Origin: Hadesarchaea archaeon
GTDB lineage: Archaea; Hadarchaeota; Hadarchaeia; Hadarchaeales; Hadarchaeaceae
Length of the DNA stretch: 40,294 bases
Assembly: GCA_030601675.1 (NCBI GenBank)
Contig: JAUWBN010000010.1
Location: forward strand, 1-40,294
Direction of reading: 5' to 3'
The notes under the pieces were generated by a model that worked only from the letters and a program-made list of their open reading frames with translations, was not told the origin of the DNA and searched no databases. This document shows, one piece after another, positions 25,147-32,545 of this stretch. How positions within the stretch are numbered: position 1 is the first letter of the stretch; the number at the start of each line of letters is the position of its first letter. Made by a program: the position numbers and the translations under genes.

Positions 25147-26102
25147 GTTCCCGCCCCCCGCCACACGTAGAGGGTGATGGAATCAAATATGTTCTCAGGT
25201 GGGACGCCCACATACGTCCTGAAGTAAAAGTCGTGGCGGCCGCCGCCGCCCTCCGACCAGCTCCCGCCGCTCTTGGTGATGAGCCAGACTTTCCCCCACG
25301 GATATATATCGCCATCACTTGGCCTGTACTCGGCCCACCAGTACGTGCCGCCGCCCTCCAGCTCGGGCAGGACGATGGAGTAATGGTCGCCAGCAGTTAC
25401 CTCTGCGGGCGAGGGGAAGGTAAACTCGTATTCCTCGCCGGTGGTGGAAGCGACGTCACTTGTGGTCGTGCTGGCCAGAACCGTGCTCCCCGGTTTGTTG
25501 TCCGCCGTGCAGTCCCTGACTTCAATAGTTAGCTCCCCCGGGCTCCCTTCCACCTTCAAATACAGGACAACCTTGGTGAGGTCTCCGGTGAGGCCGGCGA
25601 CAAAGCTCTGCGCGCACCACTTCCCGTTCTCGACCTCGTGCCACTTACCCTCCGTGCGGTTGGGGTTGTCTTGGTCGAGCCCACCCAACGCCACAACACG
25701 GGCTGCAACGGCGATTTCCTCGGCGCTTGCGAACGCGTTGCCCCAGTTTTTTCGTTCTCCCGCATCACTCGGGTAAACCACCAAGCGATTGTCACCAACC
25801 ACGAGCTTGAACTGCACTTCGTCCGGTAGGATTTTCTTGAGCTCCGCCCGCGCCAGAATTTCGGCTCCAGTGCTGTCTCCCACCATAACCAGATCCACGA
25901 CGTCATCTAACGTGCCCGTGAGCCGCATCACCTCGAGCGCATCATTTGCGTATCGCTCCAAGCGCAGGTAGCCGTGTTGCCCGTAGGTCAGCTCAGGTCC
26001 AGCCACGCGCGCCACCCCAGCCATCACGATTAGCACGACGAGCATCGCGAGCGTAGCGTCGAGGCTGAAGATGAATCCCCCTCGATCCCTTCGAAAACTC
26101 AT
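25143..26102 (-). CDS. Large pilin-like protein with C-terminal beta-sandwich domain
   Basis: 319 residues. MSFRRDRGGF then IFSLDATLAMLVVLIVMAGV, a pilin helix with Asp at the usual Glu position. The first 110 residues of the head form a pilin-like stalk (YANDALEVMRLTG). From about 150 there is a separate domain (WCAQSFVAGLTGDLTKVVLY; PGELTIEVRDCTADNKPGST; YWWAEYRPSD). Its QSF...L..V.LYL...G.PG.L pattern is that of extracellular beta-sandwich modules found in surface and phage proteins. Two or more cysteines may form a disulfide. The likely role is an adhesive or tip pilin (inferred). GGAGGT ribosome site before the ATG. Confidence 0.8.
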   Translation of the reverse strand: MSFRRDRGGFIFSLDATLAMLVVLIVMAGVARVAGPELTYGQHGYLRLERYANDALEVMRLTGTLDDVVDLVMVGDSTGAEILARAELKKILPDEVQFKLVVGDNRLVVYPSDAGERKNWGNAFASAEEIAVAARVVALGGLDQDNPNRTEGKWHEVENGKWCAQSFVAGLTGDLTKVVLYLKVEGSPGELTIEVRDCTADNKPGSTVLASTTTSDVASTTGEEYEFTFPSPAEVTAGDHYSIVLPELEGGGTYWWAEYRPSDGDIYPWGKVWLITKSGGSWSEGGGGRHDFYFRTYVGVPPENIFDSITLYVWRGAGT

Positions 26103-26106
26103 GGGC

Positions 26107-27099
26107 CTACCTCCATAGTTTCACCTCAAGCGTCGCGGGCAATGTTTCTAGCATGAGGGGCGCACTTTCCCAATCTGAGCACGCGGGGACCATGACCACG
26201 TAAATACGGACCCATTCACTCTTCTCCGGGCTGGCCTTAATCCAGGCACCTAGAAAGTTTGGGCCTTCCGTGAGTTGGTTGTCGATTCCAGAATCGTTCT
26301 CTATTCCCCCGTGTTGTTCTGGAAAGGTCTCCTGGAGGATTCTAGGGTCACTGGGGAAGGAGTAGTCGGGGTTTTGGTAAGGTGACTCTGCGTCTTTATT
26401 TACCCAGATTTTAGCCCTTGGATTATTGCCTCCACCCATCACGACGATGTAGAAGTCAAACGCATCAAGCTCTCCCGGATAAATCTCAAACTCCAAATGC
26501 ACATCTCTCTCCCAAGGTGACCATTCACCTACTAGCCGTTCAGAATCTACTCTAATGGCAGTTCCATATCTCATGGCGACTGAACGCCTGACGACCGCGA
26601 CCTCAAAGGAGTTCTCAGCCCCCGACTTCTCTCCAACATCTCCGGTGACCCACCCCGGAAAAGCGTGCCACAACTCATCCCCGTTCTCATCAAGTATTCT
26701 AATTTCAAAATTCTCGGACCCGCCAAAGAGCTTCTTTATTGCTTCTACCGCGTTGGCATTTACCGGAGCCACCCAATTATCGCTATTAGTTAGACGCCTG
26801 AGCTGCCCAAACTTTCTGATGCTCAAAGTATTTTGGACGGGGTTTCCCTCACTCTCCTCCGTAAATCCCGGGGTTTCTAGCATTTCGGCATTTTCCCCCC
26901 AGTTTGAAGGTCTGCCCAAGGTCTTCACGAGCACGTCCGCGGCATCGTTCGCCGTGCGCTCGAGCGAGTAACGGAGCGCATAGCTTTCGGCTTGCCTGCG
27001 CGCCCCTTCGAGCGCCAGCCCCGAGTAGCTCACCACGAGCACCGTCAGGGTCAGCGCGAAGAACATGTCGAGTGTGAAGACTTGGCCTCGCTCGTTCAC
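26107..27099 (-). CDS. Large pilin-like protein, 330 residues
   Basis: The leader MNERGQ is followed by VFTLDMFFALTLTVLVVSYS, with the FTLD motif that places Asp where pilins carry Glu+5. The long head has an acidic, beta-rich region (FEIRILDENGDELWHAF; LEFEIYPGELDAFDFYIVVM) and a C-terminal segment (WVRIYVVMVPACSDWE; LEVKLWR). The start is the GTG at 27099, which follows GAGGGTGAC and overlaps the upstream TGA as GTGA. The open frame continues 77 codons further up, but that part is antisense to nothing useful and overlaps the upstream gene in another frame, so it is left out. Confidence 0.8.
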   Translation of the reverse strand: MNERGQVFTLDMFFALTLTVLVVSYSGLALEGARRQAESYALRYSLERTANDAADVLVKTLGRPSNWGENAEMLETPGFTEESEGNPVQNTLSIRKFGQLRRLTNSDNWVAPVNANAVEAIKKLFGGSENFEIRILDENGDELWHAFPGWVTGDVGEKSGAENSFEVAVVRRSVAMRYGTAIRVDSERLVGEWSPWERDVHLEFEIYPGELDAFDFYIVVMGGGNNPRAKIWVNKDAESPYQNPDYSFPSDPRILQETFPEQHGGIENDSGIDNQLTEGPNFLGAWIKASPEKSEWVRIYVVMVPACSDWESAPLMLETLPATLEVKLWR

Positions 27100-27497
27100 T
27101 TCGTCACCCTCCTTATCTCCACGTTCACGTCGTAGGTGTAGTATCCCGTCTTGACAGGTTCCGCATTCTCGGGGAAGAAACCAACCACCGCTTGGTAGAT
27201 GTACTTGAGCGCGCTCGCCCTGATGTTGTCCCGTATCGTTTGGTCGTCCGGCGGGGGTCCACCCCTGACGTTCACGTAAATTGTTATGGTGCCGGCGTCT
27301 ACGCCGACCTCCTCGATAATGATTTCGCACCCGTATTCGGCGTCGATGTCGGCGATCGCGTTCTCGGCCCCAGCGCGCGCAGCCGACTTGACGGTTTCCA
27401 TTTCGTTGCCCCCAGCACCCAGATAGAGGAGCGACGCCACCGCCACTAGGATCGCCCCAACGAGGATCATCATCTCTGCGCTGGATTGGCCCCTCAT
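27096..27497 (-). CDS. Class III signal peptide pilin, 133 residues
   Basis: MRG then QSSAEMMILVGAILVAVASL: the canonical Q.S.E class III motif with the glutamate kept. The head has helix-like ETVKSAARAGAENAIADIDA and beta segments (CEIIIEEVGVDAGTITIYVN), ending in YDVNVEIRRVTK. The ATG at 27497 overlaps the preceding TGA (ATGA). An in-frame start 11 codons earlier would lie inside the previous gene and would give an unusually long leader. Confidence 0.82.
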   Translation of the reverse strand: MRGQSSAEMMILVGAILVAVASLLYLGAGGNEMETVKSAARAGAENAIADIDAEYGCEIIIEEVGVDAGTITIYVNVRGGPPPDDQTIRDNIRASALKYIYQAVVGFFPENAEPVKTGYYTYDVNVEIRRVTK

Positions 27498-27919
27498 GCG
27501 TTCACGACCATCACGGTGTTTTCCACCCAATACACCCGAATAGTATTTTCCAAATTTTCCCGTTCCAGCACGAAGTTCTCGACGTTTTTGCAGACGACTC
27601 CAGCACCAACAGTTCCCCAGGCTGAATTTTCCACGAGGACCTGCCGCGCGGTATTGTCGAATTTGATCCGGTAAAAGTAGCTTCCTATTTTTGGGAGGAG
27701 GTCGACGTCGAGTTCGAAGCCCGGACCGTTCGCGTAGACGATGTTTATCGCCGCCGCGAGCTTCTCACCGACGATTTGGGCTTCCAACCTAGCACCCATC
27801 AGCTCGGCCGCCCCCTTCCGCGCATCGTAAACATGCAAAAATGACGTTGAAACCATGATAAGGAGCGTTACCGCGAACAACGCATCGATCGAGAAAAACC
27901 CCCGCTCGCGAAGTCCCAT
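27494..27919 (-). CDS. Pilin-like protein with FSID motif, 141 residues
   Basis: MGLRERG then FFSIDALFAVTLLIMVSTSF: a pilin helix with Asp at +5 in place of Glu. The conserved segment AINIVYANGPGFELDVDL is shared in part with the two pilins upstream (VYANGPG, VYAAGVG). The head is beta-rich with one cysteine. GAGGACTG precedes the ATG, which lies 2 nt after the preceding stop. Confidence 0.8.
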   Translation of the reverse strand: MGLRERGFFSIDALFAVTLLIMVSTSFLHVYDARKGAAELMGARLEAQIVGEKLAAAINIVYANGPGFELDVDLLPKIGSYFYRIKFDNTARQVLVENSAWGTVGAGVVCKNVENFVLERENLENTIRVYWVENTVMVVNA

Positions 27920-27921
27920 GG

Positions 27922-28386
27922 TCAGTCCTCCACCTCGATCTCCTCCGGCGGCTGGATGCGGATGTAAATATTATAGTTGGCCCTGACGATATTTTCTTGG
28001 TCACCCGGCCATTCCACGATTACCGTGTAGGTGCCGGTCGAAAGGTTTTGTAGATTACAGTTGAACCCGTACCTGAGGTTGCTCTCGACATTTTGGGTCC
28101 CGCTCGAAAGCTCGAGGCTTATCGTGAGCTTGTTCTCGGTGAGCTGCAGACTCCAGCTTTGGTCGATGGGAAAGCCCACGCTCTTCGTCGCCCCTGGGCC
28201 ATTCGCGTACACGGACTCCATCGCCCCGGCAATCGCATCGGCGGCGGACCTAGCTTGGGAAAGGTACAGCGCGTCCCTTCCGGCCTCCTGCGCGGGGTTT
28301 ATCATCTGCCCGAACGTGACCGCAGCGAAGATTACAAGCATTGTCGAAAAAATAAGCAGATATTCGACGGCCGATTGTCCCCGCAT
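27922..28386 (-). CDS. Class III signal peptide pilin, 154 residues
   Basis: MRG then QSAVEYLLIFSTMLVIFAAV, the canonical motif. The stalk contains AIAGAMESVYANGPGATKSV with the VYANGPG element, and the head is beta-rich (KLTISLELSSGTQNVESNLR; TYTVIVEWPGDQENIVRANY). The ATG at 28386 follows GGTGG and overlaps the region of the preceding stop (TGAGATG). An ATG seven codons earlier would lie inside the upstream gene. Confidence 0.83.
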   Translation of the reverse strand: MRGQSAVEYLLIFSTMLVIFAAVTFGQMINPAQEAGRDALYLSQARSAADAIAGAMESVYANGPGATKSVGFPIDQSWSLQLTENKLTISLELSSGTQNVESNLRYGFNCNLQNLSTGTYTVIVEWPGDQENIVRANYNIYIRIQPPEEIEVED

Positions 28387-28387
28387 C

Positions 28388-28849
28388 TCAAGCCACCTTG
28401 ATTTCAATGTACCTCAGATTACCGCTGAACTCGTATGTAAAGGTCATCCGATGGAGACCAGAGCCAACATCGAAGTTTTCGTTATCAACAATTACGCGAT
28501 TTTCATCGTTCCTGCTCGGCAGAATCGTGCTAACTTGCACCGCGTTATCGCTTTCTAGGTCCAATTCTATCTTAACATCCACACGATTTTCAGCTCCATC
28601 GACAAAGGAGACCGAAACGACACCTTCGGGGAGCCAGTACTCTGCCGTCTGCCGAGAGCCGACCCCCGCCGCGTAAACCATGTTGATGGCGTTTGTCAAT
28701 GTGTTTGCGGCCTCGCGCGCATCCGCAAGCTTTGAGACCCTCTCGGCGTCGGCACGCGCTTGGCTGTACATGGGCATCGTGATGGCGGCGATGATGATGA
28801 GCAAGCCCGATACGACGACGATGAACTCGATGCTAAGCTGGCCTCTCAA
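28388..28849 (-). CDS. Class III signal peptide pilin, first gene of the minus-strand pilin operon
   Basis: MRG then QLSIEFIVVVSGLLIIIAAI, with the class III motif. The stalk has TNAINMVYAAGVGSRQT, a variant of the shared VYANGPG element, and the head is beta-rich (VVSVSFVDGAENRVDVKIEL; FTYEFSGNLRYIEIKV). The start is a TTG at 28849 after AGGGGGT. It is the promoter-proximal gene of a series of eight tightly packed genes ending at 23664. Confidence 0.82.
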   Translation of the reverse strand: MRGQLSIEFIVVVSGLLIIIAAITMPMYSQARADAERVSKLADAREAANTLTNAINMVYAAGVGSRQTAEYWLPEGVVSVSFVDGAENRVDVKIELDLESDNAVQVSTILPSRNDENRVIVDNENFDVGSGLHRMTFTYEFSGNLRYIEIKVA

Positions 28850-28879
28850 TCTACCCCCTGCTAAGCTATCGGTTCGAAA

Positions 28880-28892
28880 GTTTAAAGTTTCC
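28880..28892 (-). promoter_or_regulatory. TATA box of the pilin operon
   Basis: On the minus strand, AACTTTAAACTTT lies about 37 nt before the TTG start of the first pilin, just after the stop of the EPSPS-like gene. Transcription would begin near 28860, with a leader just long enough for the AGGGGGT ribosome site. The pilin operon can therefore be expressed apart from the upstream genes. Confidence 0.5.
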
Positions 28893-28895
28893 CCG

Positions 28896-30173
28896 CTAAA
28901 CCGCGTAGCTGATGTCCGCTCCCAGCCCTTGGAACGTGGAGATGAAGCGGGAGCACGAGGTTCTGAGCGCCGTGGCCCCGTTTTTTACTTTTGTTTCACC
29001 TTCGGCAAGCAGCCCCGCCACGATTAAGGCTGTGACAACTGCGTAGTCCTCGTGCCCGTCGACCTCGCACCCCTTGAGCTTGGCTGGCCCTTGGATGAGC
29101 AATCCGTCGTGGCGTTCGAGCACTTTCGCTCCCATCCGGCGCAGTTCTCGGGCCGTGGCTGAAACACGATCTGATTTCATGGTCCTCGCCTCACCGGCGT
29201 TCCCGATCAGCGTTTTGCCCTTGGCCCTACATGCGAGCACAGAGATCATCGGCAAAAGTTCAGGCACCCGGGAAAGGTCCAGTTTGGCGGCGCGGGGATT
29301 CTGTTTGCCCTCCGCGACGAAACTTTTTTTGGACACCCGCACCCTGAGGCCGGCCATTTTCAGGACATCTAAAAATGCAACGTCTCGACCGGCCACACCT
29401 TTCACTCCGCGAAGTTTGAGTTTAGAATTCGTCAGGGTCGCGGCAATGATAAAGGGCGCCGCTGCCGCGAGCTCCTGTGGCACCCTAAAATTGAACGCAC
29501 GGTAGGGCTGGTTCGGTATCAGGAGCTTCTTCCCCCTTGAGCTCACCTCCACACCGGCCCTCTTTGTAAGTTCGAGAATTGCCCTAAGCTGGGGATCCCC
29601 CTGTTTTCGTTTGAAAGAGAGTTCAACCCGCTTTCCCGCATATGGGCATGGGAGAAGGATGGCAGGCAGGCAATGCGCACTTACCTCGCCGAGCCGCACC
29701 TTCCCACCCACGAGTCCCCCGCCGAAAATGACGAAGGGTGGGCTGTCATCCGGTTTCGTCGAATGGACATCTGCGCCAAGGCGGTGAAGGGATCTCAGCA
29801 GCACGGGCATCGGGCGGGAGCGCAGCTGGGTGTCGCCATTGAGCACTGTTAGCGTGGACGCCAAAGCCGCAATCGATGTGAGCAAGCTTAGCGCGGTCCC
29901 CGAGTTTCTCGCGTCGATGACATTTTGGGTGGGTTTGGGGCTACCGCCAGCTCCCCAGATGGACCAACGGTCTTGGGTTCGCTTTACTGTGACACCCAAC
30001 GTCTCGGCGGCTTGGAGCATCACGTTTGTATCCTTTACACGGAGTGGATTCTCGATCACGCTCTTGCCCCCCGCGAGCAGTGCCAACGCGCTTGCGAATT
30101 GGGTGTGCAGTTTCGACGCTTGCGGCTCGAGCTCCCCGGAGAGCCCCGCTGCGGGTCGAACTATCAGGTCCAC
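28896..30173 (-). CDS. EPSP-synthase-family protein lacking key catalytic residues
   Basis: The fold is that of 3-phosphoshikimate 1-carboxyvinyltransferase: two inside-out alpha/beta domains, 425 residues, with SGTALSLLTSIAAL, LRSRPMPVLLRSLHRLGADV and DLSRVPELLPMISVLA. Of the residues that bind shikimate-3-phosphate and PEP in E. coli AroA, K21, R120, D299 and R336 (SDR) appear kept. The following are changed: Ser to L22 (SKL), Arg to Q25, Arg to S96, Lys-Glu to M332-K333 (TMKSDR), Arg of DHR to D376 (GHEDYA), and Lys of KSYP to T405. This is unlikely to be an ordinary EPSPS; it may be a neofunctional paralogue. The GTG start at 30173 overlaps the ThiI-like gene by 10 nt. Confidence 0.85.
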   Translation of the reverse strand: MDLIVRPAAGLSGELEPQASKLHTQFASALALLAGGKSVIENPLRVKDTNVMLQAAETLGVTVKRTQDRWSIWGAGGSPKPTQNVIDARNSGTALSLLTSIAALASTLTVLNGDTQLRSRPMPVLLRSLHRLGADVHSTKPDDSPPFVIFGGGLVGGKVRLGEVSAHCLPAILLPCPYAGKRVELSFKRKQGDPQLRAILELTKRAGVEVSSRGKKLLIPNQPYRAFNFRVPQELAAAAPFIIAATLTNSKLKLRGVKGVAGRDVAFLDVLKMAGLRVRVSKKSFVAEGKQNPRAAKLDLSRVPELLPMISVLACRAKGKTLIGNAGEARTMKSDRVSATARELRRMGAKVLERHDGLLIQGPAKLKGCEVDGHEDYAVVTALIVAGLLAEGETKVKNGATALRTSCSRFISTFQGLGADISYAV

Positions 30174-31321
30174 GCACTTCGCCTCAGCTTGATGATTTTA
30201 GTCCTAGGGAGTGCTGACTCGATAAGGGTATCGATATTCAGGCCCTCCTCGATTTCACGCACCTCCTCGAGCTTGGGGGTGGTGGGATAAGATGGTGAAG
30301 GATACGTATTCGTCGCGCTCGCGGATGGGTCAAAAATTCCCATTTGATGGGCGATTTTTTCGATATCGTCTTTGACCATCCCCGCGAGGGGCCTGAGGAC
30401 CGGCAACTCGCAGGCATCGTCGATCACGCGGAGGTTTTCCAATCCTCCTTCGGCAATTTGTTTCAGGTCTTCATCCCCCACGATCGCCGCTCCCCCCACT
30501 TGCCCTGCGATAACCCCGGCCGCTCGAACCATCGCCCGTTTGCAGAGCAAGTTCGCTAGGCCCTGCTTCGTTCTTTCGGTTATGGTGCGGAGTATTTTGC
30601 CATAGGGGAAGATCCGCAGCTCGAGCTTCGGGTAAAAACTCGCAAGCATCCTCGCCGCGCCGACCGCAAGTTTTCGTGTTCGACCGTTGGCGTGAGGTCG
30701 AGGGTCAAAAAATATAGGGTGGAGCATGCAGCCGCGCTTCATCATGAGGTAGGAGGAAACGGAGCCGTTCAGACCCCCCGAAAAAGGTGCGACGACACTA
30801 CCTTGGGTGCCCAGGGGCAGTCCGCCGGCCCCACCCACGATTTTCGTGAACACGTAAGCATCCCCCCCTCGAACCTCGACGAATATCTCACGCTCGGGGG
30901 CCGAGAGGTTCACACGGACACCCTTCACCTCAGCCAAGACCGCGGAGCCAACGCTCACATTTACATCCATGCTGGAGAACGGGTGTTCCCCAACCCTTGA
31001 GGTCCGAATGGCAAAGGTCATGCCCGGAGAGAGGATCTTCTTCGCTTCCCCCACCACCGCTGAGGTGATCGAAGCGATGCTCGCGTCTGTCATGAGTGAT
31101 GGACTGGCGGAAACTATGCCCGGGATCTTGGCCAGGCGTTCCGTCGCGGCGCTTGGTCTGCGGGTGTCGATGAAGATTCTGCCCCGTTCTCTTCGGAGTT
31201 TGTAGTCCAGCCCTTTAAGGGACAATTTGATGTTCTCGATTAGCCGCCATTCGAATCGCCTGCGGACCGGCTCGCTCTTCAGCGCTATCTCTCCGTAGCG
31301 CACGATGATGGTCTTCGGCAT
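30164..31321 (-). CDS. thiI: ThiI-like protein (THUMP + PP-loop), altered PP-loop
   Basis: Family of tRNA 4-thiouridine synthetases. The N-terminal ferredoxin-like and THUMP region (about 1-165; ILSPGMTFAIRTSRVGEH; VRVNLSAPEREIFVEVRGGD) and a C-terminal PP-loop ATPase domain are present. The PP-loop reads SGGLNGSVSSYLMMKRG (181-197), where the family has SGGxDS: N185 replaces the conserved Asp. The usual TGES-type motif is VGDED. A cysteine before PVLRPL (DDACELPVLRPLAG) is present. Thiolation activity is therefore doubtful. 385 residues. The gene lies 40 nt after TBP and is translationally coupled to the EPSPS-like gene. A TATA-like AAATTTTTAA lies near 31353. Confidence 0.85.
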   Translation of the reverse strand: MPKTIIVRYGEIALKSEPVRRRFEWRLIENIKLSLKGLDYKLRRERGRIFIDTRRPSAATERLAKIPGIVSASPSLMTDASIASITSAVVGEAKKILSPGMTFAIRTSRVGEHPFSSMDVNVSVGSAVLAEVKGVRVNLSAPEREIFVEVRGGDAYVFTKIVGGAGGLPLGTQGSVVAPFSGGLNGSVSSYLMMKRGCMLHPIFFDPRPHANGRTRKLAVGAARMLASFYPKLELRIFPYGKILRTITERTKQGLANLLCKRAMVRAAGVIAGQVGGAAIVGDEDLKQIAEGGLENLRVIDDACELPVLRPLAGMVKDDIEKIAHQMGIFDPSASATNTYPSPSYPTTPKLEEVREIEEGLNIDTLIESALPRTKIIKLRRSAWT

Positions 31322-31361
31322 AGCATCTGGTAGTCTTATGGGTGGCGCAAGTTAAAAATTT

Positions 31362-31925
31362 CTAGTGGCGCCGCTCGTCCCTACCGTATCGCCGCTTGAG
31401 AATTTTGGTTATTTTTATGGCAGCCTTTTTTATATCGCCCATGCTTTTCGCGCCAGCGCAGACGCCCTTTCCCGAGACAAAGAGTAGCACCACGACCTTG
31501 GGTTCGTCGAGCCTGAATACAAGCCCGGGAAAGACCTCTGGCTCGTACTCCGTGTTTTCGAAGTCCCGTGCGATCCGCTCGAGGTCGAACTCACGCTCAA
31601 AATCGAAGGACGCGACGATATTTTGAACTTTGACCTTCGGCTCGGATTTTACCTTGATGCCAGCCTTCCCGAGCTTTCTCGTCAGCTTCTTTATCGCAAG
31701 CTTCGCGTCACGCATGCTCTTGGCGCCGACGCAGTTCATCTTTCCCGACGCGAATATTAGGAAGGATGCCGGGGGTTCATACGACTTATAAGCTATCCCT
31801 GGGAAAACCTCCGGGTCATAGCGTGCCCCCTCCAGCGATCGGGCCAATTTCTCAAGGTCGAACTCGACGCCCTCATAGGTTACCGAAAGCACGATATTTT
31901 GAATTTGTTGTTTCACCTTACCCAT
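31362..31925 (-). CDS. tbp: TATA-box-binding protein
   Basis: General archaeal transcription factor that binds TATA boxes and recruits TFB. Two direct repeats of about 90 residues: the first with VQ/IQNIVLSVTYEGVEFDLEKLARS, YDPEVFPGIAYKS and SGKMNCVGAKS; the second with VQNIVASFDFEREFDLERIA, YEPEVFPGLVFR and SGKGVCAGAKS. The C-terminus is basic (KRRYGRDERRH) rather than the acidic tail seen in many archaeal TBPs. The ATG at 31925 is preferred over a TTG one codon earlier. Confidence 0.97.
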   Translation of the reverse strand: MGKVKQQIQNIVLSVTYEGVEFDLEKLARSLEGARYDPEVFPGIAYKSYEPPASFLIFASGKMNCVGAKSMRDAKLAIKKLTRKLGKAGIKVKSEPKVKVQNIVASFDFEREFDLERIARDFENTEYEPEVFPGLVFRLDEPKVVVLLFVSGKGVCAGAKSMGDIKKAAIKITKILKRRYGRDERRH

Positions 31926-32033
31926 CAAATCGGCCTCAGGCTAACTCCGCCACCCCGCATAAAAAGCTTGAGCCCCAAACTTTTATGCTCGGAGGAAAAC
32001 CCTTGATGGTATTAGTCATCTTATGGTGCACTT
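31926..32033. promoter_or_regulatory. Divergent promoter between tbp and moaE
   Basis: Minus strand: GCTTTTTATG (about 31959-31968), about 38 nt before the TBP ATG. Plus strand: AACTTTTATG (about 31977-31986), about 50 nt before moaE, whose ATG follows GGTG. The two boxes are close to being mirror copies about 18 bp apart. TBP may therefore compete for both, allowing self-control, though this is inference. Confidence 0.45.
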
Positions 32034-32471
32034 ATGCCGGACGTGGGTATTCATCTCAAGGGCGAAGTAAGCCTGCCCGATTTGTTTCAGAAGTTGAAGC
32101 AGGATATCGGAGAGAACGTAGGGGCAGTCGGCTGCTTTGTAGGCGTAGTGCGAGGCCTTTCGGAAGATGGGGAGCGAGTCAAGTTCCTTCGTTATCAATC
32201 CTCCGAGGACGCTGTCAAAAAACTCGAACAAATAGCGGCGGACATCGAGAAACGCCCGGACATTTGGCGCGTGATGATCCACCACGTCGTCGACCAGATC
32301 GCCCCCGGGGAGGATGCCATCTATGTCTTGGTGGCGGGCAGGAGGCGCGACGATGTCTTCAGAGCCCTCCCCGAGTTAATGAACCGGGTCAAGGCAGAGG
32401 TCCCGATCTGGAAGAAAGAAGTGACCGAGCAAAGAGAATATTGGGTTCATGAGCTCGCAGAAAGGAAATAA
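32034..32471 (+). CDS. moaE: Molybdopterin synthase catalytic subunit
   Basis: Large subunit of molybdopterin synthase, which converts precursor Z to molybdopterin with sulfur from MoaD. Residues match E. coli MoaE: R40 in GVVRG, and the active-site lysines K120 (RVKAEVPIW) and K127 (WKKE). VMIHHVVDQIAPGEDAIYVL replaces the common HRxG segment. 145 residues, usual length. The ATG follows GGTGCACTT. No other molybdopterin genes are in the window. Confidence 0.92.
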   Translation: MPDVGIHLKGEVSLPDLFQKLKQDIGENVGAVGCFVGVVRGLSEDGERVKFLRYQSSEDAVKKLEQIAADIEKRPDIWRVMIHHVVDQIAPGEDAIYVLVAGRRRDDVFRALPELMNRVKAEVPIWKKEVTEQREYWVHELAERK

Positions 32472-32545
32472 CTGGCAGAAGCTCATCCCACCCTAGAGCC
32501 AACGATGACATTTTAACCTCCTTTTACAAAGTAATATGGGCTTCC

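Noticed and set aside
26107-27330. Longer 407-residue version of the pilin-like protein
   Set aside because: The first 77 codons overlap the upstream pilin in another frame and are Arg/Gly-rich; the GTG at 27099 has a ribosome site and places the hydrophobic helix at the N-terminus.
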